From Mucilaginibacter mali (GTDB lineage Bacteria; Bacteroidota; Bacteroidia; Sphingobacteriales; Sphingobacteriaceae): 64,000 bases of DNA. The notes beneath the pieces were generated by a model, which made no database searches, was not told where the DNA came from, and saw only the letters and a list, made by a program, of their open reading frames with translations. The stretch is taken from positions 1,178,001 through 1,242,000 of the forward strand of contig NZ_CP054139.1 in the NCBI RefSeq assembly GCF_013283875.1, given 5' to 3'. Position numbers and translations under genes: made by a program. Positions within the stretch are counted from its first letter, which is position 1. Each line of letters starts with the position of its first letter. Of the stretch, positions 53,879 to 62,124 are shown piece by piece.

Positions 53879-55636
53879 ATGAAAATGAGATCAAAAATAT
53901 ACAAGGCAACTTTATTAGCTGCCTTGATCAGCGCCCCTGCAATGCAACTATTTGCACAGGCTAAAACAGCGGCCGCCCAGGGTGTTTCAGGCGACGCTAA
54001 GTTGTCGAAACTAAAAACTACTATCGAAGCGAACCCGAATGACATCAACTCGCTGCAAAGCTATTATGAGACTTTCCTGGAGGTTAACCCCGGGCACGAA
54101 AAAGACCTGGTTACCCAAATACAGGCCTGGGCCGATAAATTTCCGTCTGCGCCTTATTTCCCGATCTACTTAAAGCGGGCGGCGAAGCTGGCTGCAAGAA
54201 CTACCGACAAAGTGGCACTTGATAAGTTAAAAAAAGCCGTAGAAGCCACACCCGACAGCATGAGCAGGCACGAAGCTTATATTGAAGCCATTGGCCCGGA
54301 TAACCCCGATTTGATAACCCGGTACGATGCCCTGATGAAGGAGTTCCCCAAAAACGCGATGGTTCCGTATGCGCTGGCTAAGATGTATATAGACCAGGAA
54401 AGTCCCAAAGCCAAGCCTTACTTATTAAAAACGGTAGCCATCAACCCTAAATATGCCCAGGCATGGGCCGACCTGTGGATGGATGCCCAGCGCTGGGGCC
54501 ATTTCAACGAGGGGTGGGAGTATATGAAGAAGGCTATCGCTGCCGACCCGACCAATCCATCGTACCAGTTTAGCTACGCTACCTCATTTATGGGATTGGA
54601 TCAGAAAAAATTCATCGAACTAAGCTTTAAAATAGCAAAGGATTTTCCAAATTCCGAATACGCTGTGCGGGCGTTGGGTTACATGGCCACACGATCGGGT
54701 ACTGCCGAAGAAAGGATCAAATGTTATCAAATGATCCACGATAACTTTCCGAAAGAAAAGGGCGTGAATTATATGACCTCTTATTTTGATGTTTTGATCG
54801 CTACCGATCCTGAAAAAGCTAAAGCGCTGGCTTCGGAAATGAAGGATGTAAAAGGCGCTAACGCCGCCAGTTGGACTGATCTTTCAACCCAAGCCGAATC
54901 GTTTATCCAGGGCAAAAAACTATTAGCTGAACATAAGCCAGCTGAAGCCCTGGCTGCTTTAAATAAAGTGAAATTAGGACGTTATTCTGCATTCGGCAAT
55001 GAAAGCCTGTTATTGTTACAGGCTGATGCAACCGATCAGGCAGGCGACCACGCGGCAGCTTACGCTATGCTGATGAAGGTGTTTGTTAAAGATCCATCAC
55101 CGGCCGTGCAGCCGGCCTTATACCAATATGGCCTGAAAGCCGGCAAAAACGAAACTGCGGTTAAAGCCGATATTTATGCCAACCTGGAAGCCACTGCCAA
55201 AGCAGCCACACCATTCACCTTGAAGAAGTATATTGGCGAAGGAAGTACTTCACTATCTGATTATAAAGGCAAAGTGATGCTGTTAACCTACTGGTTCCCG
55301 GGTTGCGGGCCTTGCAGGGGCGAAATGCCTTTCTTTGAAAACGTGGTAAGGCAGTATAAAACTAAACCGTTGGAATACGTAGGCATCAACATTGTAGCCG
55401 AGCAGGATGAATATGTGATCCCGTTCCATAACACCAGCGGTTTCAGCTTTACACCTTTGGCCGATTTTAAAGGAAGGGATAAAGGTAATCTTGATAACAG
55501 GAACGCCGCCCCGGTAAATTTTATAATCGATCAAAACGGACGCATCATCTTTAGCAATTTCAGTATCCATGCCGAAAATGAATCGCATTTAAAAATGATG
55601 ATAGATCTGGTATTGAACTCACCTGCTAAGTCGTAG
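53879..55636 (+). CDS. TPR-thioredoxin (TlpA-like) exported protein, copy 1
   Basis: 585 residues with a signal peptide (LLAALISAPAMQLFA). Residues about 50-430 are tetratricopeptide-like helices with repeated PKAKPYLLKTVAINPKYAQAW-type units. The C-terminal 150 residues form a TlpA/AhpC-type thioredoxin domain with the CxxC Cys476-Gly-Pro-Cys479 in WFPGCGPCRG, followed by PVNFIIDQNGRI containing the cis-proline. It should work as a periplasmic thiol-disulfide protein. It lies 19 bases after SusD in the same operon, and a paralogue follows 30 bases on. Confidence 0.9.
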   Translation: MKMRSKIYKATLLAALISAPAMQLFAQAKTAAAQGVSGDAKLSKLKTTIEANPNDINSLQSYYETFLEVNPGHEKDLVTQIQAWADKFPSAPYFPIYLKRAAKLAARTTDKVALDKLKKAVEATPDSMSRHEAYIEAIGPDNPDLITRYDALMKEFPKNAMVPYALAKMYIDQESPKAKPYLLKTVAINPKYAQAWADLWMDAQRWGHFNEGWEYMKKAIAADPTNPSYQFSYATSFMGLDQKKFIELSFKIAKDFPNSEYAVRALGYMATRSGTAEERIKCYQMIHDNFPKEKGVNYMTSYFDVLIATDPEKAKALASEMKDVKGANAASWTDLSTQAESFIQGKKLLAEHKPAEALAALNKVKLGRYSAFGNESLLLLQADATDQAGDHAAAYAMLMKVFVKDPSPAVQPALYQYGLKAGKNETAVKADIYANLEATAKAATPFTLKKYIGEGSTSLSDYKGKVMLLTYWFPGCGPCRGEMPFFENVVRQYKTKPLEYVGINIVAEQDEYVIPFHNTSGFSFTPLADFKGRDKGNLDNRNAAPVNFIIDQNGRIIFSNFSIHAENESHLKMMIDLVLNSPAKS

Positions 55637-55666
55637 AAAATAGTGTTTAATTAAAATCATAAAGAG

Positions 55667-57196
55667 ATGTTATTAAAAGCACGTATATCAGCCTTAATGC
55701 TGATGCTGGTATTGGCAGTGTTGCTTAAGCCAGCCTTTGCCCAGCGCAATAAAAGCGCCATAACAACCGATAAAGCCCTGCTTGAAAAGCTAAAGCAGGA
55801 TGTAGAAGCCAATCCCGACAGCCTGAGCAAGCACAGCGCTTATATTAACGGTATGGGTTTAGAAAATCCCGCGCTGGTTGCCCAGTACGATGTATGGATG
55901 AAAAAGTTCCCTAAATCGGCCATGGTACCTTATGGTTTGGGTAAGGCTTATGTAGATGTGGAAAGCCCAAAGGCCAAACCATATCTGCTGAAAACCGTAG
56001 AGATAGACCCTAAGTTTACCGAAGGCTGGGGCGGCCTGTGGATAGATGCCGAACGCTGGGGCGATTTTAAGCTAAGCCGCGATTACCTGGCAAAAGCTGT
56101 AGCATCTAACCCGGCCAATGCCGATTATTCCTTTTACTATGCCTCATCGTTCAATAATTACGATCAGGATAAATGGCGTGATATGAGTTTGGCGGTAGCT
56201 AAAAAGTTCCCAGACAGCGAGCGCGGCGCGCAGGCGCTGTATTGGCTGGGTGAGCGGTCTACCACAACTGCCGATAAGCTTAAGTACTTCGAGTTGCTGC
56301 GTAACAGCTATTCGCCAGCCAAATTTAACTGGTCATCGTCGGGGATGAGTTCGTATTATAATTTATTGTTGAGTGTTGATCCTGGCAAAGCTTTGGCCCT
56401 GGCCCGGGATATGGAAAAAAATAGCAAGGATACCAAAACCTGGACCGGCTATATCGATCTGGCACAAAATGTTGCCGATGCCAAAAAACTATCGGGTGAG
56501 AAAAAGTACGAGGAAGCTATAGCCGCTTTAAACAAAGTAAAGCTGCCGCGTTACCTGTCGTTCAATAAAAACCTGTTGTTGCTCGTTGCCGAAAATACCG
56601 ACAAGATGGGCAACACCAAAGGTGCTTACGATAACCTGATGGCCAGCTTTGTTAATGCCCCAACAGCACAGTTTATGAAAGCATTGGTGGTATACGGCGC
56701 TAAAATGGGTAAAAGCGAAGCCGATGTAAAGGCCGATATTTATAAAACCATGGACGATCACGCCAAGGATGCTACGCCATTCAGCCTTAAAAATTATTTC
56801 ACCCAAGCCAATACTTCACTGGCCGATTATAAGGGCAGCGTAGTGCTGTTAACCTATTGGTTCCCGGGCTGTGGGCCATGCCGTGGTGAGTTCCCGCACT
56901 TTGAAAATGTGGTAAAGCAGTACAAAGGCAAATCGTTTAAATATGTAGGTATCAACATCGCGTCAGATCAAAACGACTATGTACTGCCGTTTATGAAAAG
57001 CAGTGGCTATAGCTTCACACCGTTAGAAGATGTAACCGGTCGGGTAAAAGGTAACCTTGACAATAAAAACGCGGCCCCGGTTAACTTTATGCTCGATCAG
57101 AATGGCCGTATTGTATTCGCAAATTTCAGGATAGACCAGGAAAACGAGGACGATCTGAAGCTGATGATCGACATGTTGTTAAATCATCGCGCCTAA
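55667..57196 (+). CDS. TPR-thioredoxin (TlpA-like) exported protein, copy 2
   Basis: 509 residues, same architecture as the preceding protein: signal peptide, TPR-like region, C-terminal thioredoxin domain with Cys402-Gly-Pro-Cys405 in WFPGCGPCRG. The two proteins align along their whole length apart from an extra N-terminal block in copy 1 (they share PDS(M/L)S(R/K)H, SPKAKPYLLKTV and LTYWFPGCGPCRGE), so they arose by tandem duplication. The partners or clients are unknown. Confidence 0.9.
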   Translation: MLLKARISALMLMLVLAVLLKPAFAQRNKSAITTDKALLEKLKQDVEANPDSLSKHSAYINGMGLENPALVAQYDVWMKKFPKSAMVPYGLGKAYVDVESPKAKPYLLKTVEIDPKFTEGWGGLWIDAERWGDFKLSRDYLAKAVASNPANADYSFYYASSFNNYDQDKWRDMSLAVAKKFPDSERGAQALYWLGERSTTTADKLKYFELLRNSYSPAKFNWSSSGMSSYYNLLLSVDPGKALALARDMEKNSKDTKTWTGYIDLAQNVADAKKLSGEKKYEEAIAALNKVKLPRYLSFNKNLLLLVAENTDKMGNTKGAYDNLMASFVNAPTAQFMKALVVYGAKMGKSEADVKADIYKTMDDHAKDATPFSLKNYFTQANTSLADYKGSVVLLTYWFPGCGPCRGEFPHFENVVKQYKGKSFKYVGINIASDQNDYVLPFMKSSGYSFTPLEDVTGRVKGNLDNKNAAPVNFMLDQNGRIVFANFRIDQENEDDLKLMIDMLLNHRA

Positions 57197-57206
57197 AAAC
57201 AAACAG

Positions 57207-57234
57207 GAGGGGAGGCGATCGCTTCCCCTCTTTT
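57207..57234 (+). terminator. Hairpin with T run after copy 2
   Basis: GAGGGGAGG / CTTCCCCTC (one G-T pair) around CGATCG, followed by TTTT. It lies 10 bases after the stop and may reduce transcription into the last gene, which starts 20 bases later. Confidence 0.7.
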
Positions 57235-57253
57235 ATCTACTTACAATAACAAA

Positions 57254-57703
57254 ATGAAAAGAATACTTTTTACAATGCTGCTGTTATTCGTTGCCGGTTT
57301 AGTAAAAGCGCAGATAGAAAACCCCGTGAAATGGGCAGCCGGTGCCAAAAAGATCAGCAATACCGAAGCTATTATTATGCTGAAGGCTACTATTGATGAT
57401 GGCTGGCACATCTACTCGCAAAAAAAGAACGATAACGGAGGCCCGGTTAGCACACGTTTTACCTTTACACCATCGGCAGATTATACCATAGTTGGCAACA
57501 CTGCCGAACCGGAGCCAATTACCCGCTTTGAAGAATCGTTCAGCATGAATTTGAGTTTTTATGAGCACAGTGTTATTTTCCAGCAAAAAATCAAACTGAA
57601 CAAACCGACTACGGTAATTAAAGGCACTATCAAATTTATGGTATGTAACGACGAAAAATGTTTACCACCCGATACTATTCCTTTTACAGCTATGGTTAAA
57701 TAG
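57254..57703 (+). CDS. Stand-alone DsbD N-terminal-domain protein
   Basis: 149 residues with a signal peptide (ILFTMLLLFVAGLVKAQ). The rest matches the DsbD alpha domain (immunoglobulin-like), with Cys131 and Cys136 in VCNDEKCLPPD as the redox pair. The membrane and C-terminal thioredoxin domains of full DsbD (about 560 residues) are absent. In DsbD this domain passes electrons to periplasmic partners such as DsbC. Here it closes an operon with two thioredoxin-like proteins and may relay electrons to them; the electron source is not encoded nearby. Confidence 0.88.
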   Translation: MKRILFTMLLLFVAGLVKAQIENPVKWAAGAKKISNTEAIIMLKATIDDGWHIYSQKKNDNGGPVSTRFTFTPSADYTIVGNTAEPEPITRFEESFSMNLSFYEHSVIFQQKIKLNKPTTVIKGTIKFMVCNDEKCLPPDTIPFTAMVK

Positions 57704-57748
57704 TTTTGGAATTAAAAAAATAAGTGGATACCGACTTATTGATGAGAC

Positions 57749-57779
57749 CCCTCCCTTATTAAACATGGGAGGGTTTTTA
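57749..57779 (+). terminator. Terminator of the SusCD operon
   Basis: CCCTCCC / GGGAGGG with an 11-base loop and a following TTTTTATTA. It lies 45 bases after the DsbD-like stop and before the convergent AraC gene. Confidence 0.8.
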
Positions 57780-57874
57780 TTATCAGATGCCGTCAATCCG
57801 TGTATCTGGCATGTTCCTTTCGCTCATTCACATCAACCCTGCTCAGGTCAGTTTCGATAGGTGTTGCAAGGCCG

Positions 57875-58750
57875 TTATATAAATACTCTTGTGCCCGAAT
57901 AATTTTCGCGAAAATCCTTCGGGGTTGTGTTTTTACGGCGTTTAAATAACCGGTTAAAGTTAGACATATTGTTAAACCCGCATTTAAAAGCGATCTCGGC
58001 AATGGTATCGGTGGAGTTGATCAACATGCGGCTGGCGTGCCCGATGCGGATATCGTTAAGGCTATCTACAAAAGTCTTTCCCGTTTTCTTTTTAATAAAG
58101 CGGCTAAACGATACCTCTGGCATATTTATAAGCTGGGAAACTTCAGCCAGGCTGATCATCTGGCCGTAATTTTCGTTCAGATATTCAAACACCTTTTGTA
58201 TTCGCCTGCTATTGTAGTTAATAGCATCAATGTTATTATGGGCATCAGATAAGGTAAGGGTGTTTCTGGAGGTGGAAAGGTCGTGCAAAATCGAGATCAG
58301 TTCCAGCACCGAATCAAAGCCCGTTTTTTTCGTCAGGGCGATTATCCTGGGTGCCATCATCTCAATGGTATCCCGTGAAAACAAGATGCCCAGTTGCGAC
58401 CGTTCTAACATCCCTCGTATAAAACTAAGCTGATTTTTGCGCAATAACGAGTCGCTGAAAAGATCGTTGTGAAACTGTATGGTTACCTCTTTAATGTTTT
58501 CGCTTTTGCACTCGTGGTTAAACCAGCCATGGTGCAGGTTAGGCCCAACAAACACCAGTTCCAGGTCAGTTATTTTATCAATATGATTGCCGATGATGCG
58601 CTTTGCACCCTCGGCATTAATGATCAGGTTCAACTCATACTCATCATGATAGTGCAGCGGAAAATCAAACTGCTTTTTTTGTCTTGAGAAAAGTGTAAAG
58701 CAATCGCTTTGCGTAAGTGGAGTGATCTCCCTGATGATATTGGTTTTCAT
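57875..58750 (-). CDS. AraC-family transcriptional regulator
   Basis: 291 residues. The N-terminal cupin-type sensing domain (FPLHYHDEYELNLIINAEG) is followed by a C-terminal pair of helix-turn-helix motifs: MISLAEVSQLINMPEVSFSRFIKKKTG and DTIAEIAFKCGFNNMSNFNRLFKRR. It is divergent from the polysaccharide lyase gene with 336 bases between, so it is the likely local activator. The sensed molecule is presumably a sugar. Confidence 0.9.
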   Translation of the reverse strand: MKTNIIREITPLTQSDCFTLFSRQKKQFDFPLHYHDEYELNLIINAEGAKRIIGNHIDKITDLELVFVGPNLHHGWFNHECKSENIKEVTIQFHNDLFSDSLLRKNQLSFIRGMLERSQLGILFSRDTIEMMAPRIIALTKKTGFDSVLELISILHDLSTSRNTLTLSDAHNNIDAINYNSRRIQKVFEYLNENYGQMISLAEVSQLINMPEVSFSRFIKKKTGKTFVDSLNDIRIGHASRMLINSTDTIAEIAFKCGFNNMSNFNRLFKRRKNTTPKDFRENYSGTRVFI

Positions 58751-59086
58751 AATAATTGGGCGCCCTGCGGGCCTTCAATTTTAAATATAGGTTGCAATAA
58801 GTATAATGTAAAGCCCGGGGCCACTTTTTGTAATAAATGCATTATATTTTGCTATAAAAGTATTAACCAACCGCCCGGATTGCCCCTAATTTTGATCTTG
58901 TAAACCAATAATAAATTATTCTGCTTCCTATTGCCAATGCGCTTATATAACTACTGAACAACTTGTTATGTTAATTACGCGGCAAAATTATTAAGGCGTT
59001 AATTTTTTTAACTGATGCCATCTGCTCAATCTTAATAAAAGCGGGTGATGGAATAGTATTATCAATTATTTACAAAAAATAACATT
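58751..59086. promoter_or_regulatory. Divergent control region of AraC and lyase genes
   Basis: 336 AT-rich bases. The two promoters and AraC sites must be here, but no full TTTG/TAnnTTTG match and no clear direct repeats are seen. No gene. Confidence 0.35.
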
Positions 59087-61963
59087 ATGAAAAAATCATT
59101 ACCCGACTTTTTTGCTTCACTTTTAGCTGGCGTACTGCTGTTGTTTTTGTCCGCAGAAGTGCGGGCGCAGTCATTGCTTTCGCAGGGTAAAACCGTAACA
59201 GTTTCTTCTACCGAGAGCGGATCGTACCCGGGATCTAATGCTGTTGATGGCAGTATGAGCACCAAATGGTCGTCCTCATCGGCAAGTTATAACGAGTGGC
59301 TGTATGTGGATTTGAGTGCCACCAGGGATATCGATTATGTGCAGATCTATTTTGCCGACGGGCGTTATGCGCTCACGTTCGATATACAGGGGACAAATAC
59401 GCCAACTGTCTCTACCTCGTGGGTTACCATGCGTACTATCCCGCCGGGTAATACCCTGTCAAACTTAACCATCGGCGGGCTTTATGGCCAGTACCGGTAT
59501 GTGCGTTTTAACGGGCGCGGCAGGGCCAATACGCTGGGCTACCGCGTTGCCGAATTTAGGGTTTATGGCTACGATCCGTCAACCTCAACTCAACTGAATG
59601 ATATCAGTACGGTAAGAAGCCGGCTGGCAGCCGAATCGCCCGCGCAGCCCGGCGATCTGACCGTGCTGATCACCTCTATGCAAGCTAACGGTAAATGGCC
59701 CGACCACGCGGCCCCAGGTCAGCCGGCCATACCCGGGCAGATGGATTATACAGGTAACAACTGGACCTCGCATTCGTTGCGCCTCAACTGGCTTGCTTGT
59801 GCTTACCGGGATCCTACTAACGTATTATATAACGATTCGCGGATACCGGCAAAATTTCAGTTGGGTATGCGGTACTTTGTTAACCAGCATTTTACCTCTA
59901 CCAACTGGTACGATACGGTCATCCGTTCGCCGCAAAACCAAATTAATGGGTTGATGCTGATGAGGGGCGCTATACCTGCCGATTCACTTTTCGCGTATGC
60001 CGATTATGTTAAGGATGACACAGGCGACGCGGGTAACCAGGGGGCTAATAAAACTTGGGTGTCATCCATTACTATAAGAAAAGGCCTGGCGTTAGATCGT
60101 TATGCTGTGGCTAATACGGGTTTTCAAAGTATGGGCGTAGCGTTGGATCTGGCCAGTTGGCCGATGGCCGAAGGGGTGAGAGCTGACAATAGTTTTCATC
60201 AACACCGGCATCAAATTAATATCGGCGGTTACGGTAAGGATTTTATGGCCTACGAAACACAGTATATGCACGATGCTGATGGCACCGCCTTTAGTTCTCA
60301 ATTCACTACTGCACGGCGTACCAACCTGCAAAATGTGATGCTGAATGGCCTGCAGTTTTTTGGCTACCGCAATGTGCTTGATTTTGGCATCATGGGGAGG
60401 GCTGTTACCGGGGCTGGGATGACGGCCAATATCGATAGTAGTGTACTGGAGAAGCAGAAATTGAACGACCCAGGGAATGCTACCGCTTATCAGAACTGGG
60501 AAACAAGCCTTGGTGGCGGCGCGTTCCCTACGCCAACTGCCAGGCATTTTTGGATGTCGAACATGGTGGTAAGCCATGGGGCGAACTTCTATATGTCGGC
60601 TAAAATTATGTCGGCCCGCAACAAGGGTACCGAGGCGCTGAATAATCAAAACCTGAAAGGCTATAATCTTCCATGGGGCGCTACTAATATCATGACATCG
60701 GGGAACGAGTATTATGATATTTTCCCCACCTGGAACTGGTCGCGCATACCCGGCACCACTACCGAGATGAGCGAGGCGCAGGCATCTACCTCGTTCGGGT
60801 TGGATAGCGGTTACGTGACAACTACCAATACCTTTGGCGGCACCCTCGCGGTTAACGAGGTGGCTATGGCTGCGTTCAAACTGGATAACAAACGGGGTGT
60901 TACCGCGCGCAAGGCTTACTTTTTTATGGAAAATATGATGGTTTGCCTGGGCAACAGCATTACGGCTACTAAAACCAACGAGATAGTGACCACCATAAAC
61001 CAAACAAAAACCAATGGAACTATAACCGCATTTTATGGCGGCTCTCAACAAGCTTTCACAGCCGATTCTATAAGTAATAATACCTTGCAATGGGTACATC
61101 ACGATAATGTGGGCTACCTGTTCCCGGCGGGCGGCTATATGTCGCTTACCAATAAAGCACAAACGGGCACGTGGAAAAGTATTGATAACTCCGGGTCGGC
61201 AACGCCACAAAGCAACCAGGTATTCAACCTGTATGTTCGGCATAGCCCCACACCGTTAAACCGTACCTATTATTACATAGTGGCGCCCAACAAGCTGGCC
61301 AGCGATATGGCGGCGCTTGCCGCTAACCATGGCTTTGTAGTGGATCAAAACACTGTAGATCTGCAGGCTATCCGGCATACGGGTACCAACCAATACGCGG
61401 TTGTTTTTTATGCCGCCGGGCAAATCACTACGCCCGATGGTTTGCTGATCAAATCGGACAAGCCCGCTCTTGTGCAGGTCAAAATATATACAACAAGCTA
61501 TCGTATATCTGTTTGCGACCCGGAATATACCGGCTCGCCGATAAAAATAACGCTGAACAGGAACCTGAGCGGCCCCGGCGCGGTGTATGCCGCCGGACAA
61601 ACAGTAATCACTGTTGATGCCTACTCGGGAGATGAAAGAGGGAAAACAAGGGTGAATTTTTTCACGCCTAACAGCGGCTCGGTGATGGCCAACAGCACAT
61701 CAACCAGTTTGCTTGATCCGGACAGTGATGCCAGATTACAGAACAGCGGCATCTCCATTTATCCTAACCCGGCAACAAATGTTATTTATGTAAAAGGCTT
61801 AACCGAGGCGGTGGATATTGATGTGTACAACCTTGCCGGGCGTAAGTTTACCACAGTGCACGGTACCCAGGTAGATGTCAGCGCGTTAATGCCGGGTGTT
61901 ACTTATTTTTTAAGGATCCATACACATAATACCATCGTAACACGGCAATTTATTAAGCAATAA
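59087..61963 (+). CDS. Polysaccharide lyase family 8 protein with discoidin and T9SS domains
   Basis: 958 residues. Signal peptide (LLAGVLLLFLSAEVRAQ), a discoidin (F5/8 type C) domain at about 33-165, an alpha/alpha toroid at about 170-480, the central beta-sandwich (super-sandwich) domain, and a T9SS type A sorting domain at about 885-958 (ISIYPNPATNVIYV). Candidate catalytic residues are His371 or His373 in SFHQH, Tyr382 in GGYG and an Arg in MGRAVT, as in hyaluronate, chondroitin AC and xanthan lyases. The NWW-type motif of typical members is replaced, so the substrate is uncertain. It is secreted across the outer membrane or displayed on the surface. Confidence 0.88.
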   Translation: MKKSLPDFFASLLAGVLLLFLSAEVRAQSLLSQGKTVTVSSTESGSYPGSNAVDGSMSTKWSSSSASYNEWLYVDLSATRDIDYVQIYFADGRYALTFDIQGTNTPTVSTSWVTMRTIPPGNTLSNLTIGGLYGQYRYVRFNGRGRANTLGYRVAEFRVYGYDPSTSTQLNDISTVRSRLAAESPAQPGDLTVLITSMQANGKWPDHAAPGQPAIPGQMDYTGNNWTSHSLRLNWLACAYRDPTNVLYNDSRIPAKFQLGMRYFVNQHFTSTNWYDTVIRSPQNQINGLMLMRGAIPADSLFAYADYVKDDTGDAGNQGANKTWVSSITIRKGLALDRYAVANTGFQSMGVALDLASWPMAEGVRADNSFHQHRHQINIGGYGKDFMAYETQYMHDADGTAFSSQFTTARRTNLQNVMLNGLQFFGYRNVLDFGIMGRAVTGAGMTANIDSSVLEKQKLNDPGNATAYQNWETSLGGGAFPTPTARHFWMSNMVVSHGANFYMSAKIMSARNKGTEALNNQNLKGYNLPWGATNIMTSGNEYYDIFPTWNWSRIPGTTTEMSEAQASTSFGLDSGYVTTTNTFGGTLAVNEVAMAAFKLDNKRGVTARKAYFFMENMMVCLGNSITATKTNEIVTTINQTKTNGTITAFYGGSQQAFTADSISNNTLQWVHHDNVGYLFPAGGYMSLTNKAQTGTWKSIDNSGSATPQSNQVFNLYVRHSPTPLNRTYYYIVAPNKLASDMAALAANHGFVVDQNTVDLQAIRHTGTNQYAVVFYAAGQITTPDGLLIKSDKPALVQVKIYTTSYRISVCDPEYTGSPIKITLNRNLSGPGAVYAAGQTVITVDAYSGDERGKTRVNFFTPNSGSVMANSTSTSLLDPDSDARLQNSGISIYPNPATNVIYVKGLTEAVDIDVYNLAGRKFTTVHGTQVDVSALMPGVTYFLRIHTHNTIVTRQFIKQ

Positions 61964-62124
61964 GTGGTTGAGATTGTAATAATTGTACCATATTATGTTA
62001 TTAAAGTATTAACCGTTAATTACAGGCAGGGAGTATTTTTGAACATGCGCAATATGTGAACAGCAGCCAATTATATTTACATCAAAACACCGGATGATCA
62101 TTTAAAATTAGCTGTTAAACAATA

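Noticed and set aside
60092..61243. Minus-strand reading frame of 383 codons
   Set aside because: It lies wholly opposite the PL8 lyase gene, which has clear domains, and its own translation shows no family motif; long antisense frames are expected in such sequence.
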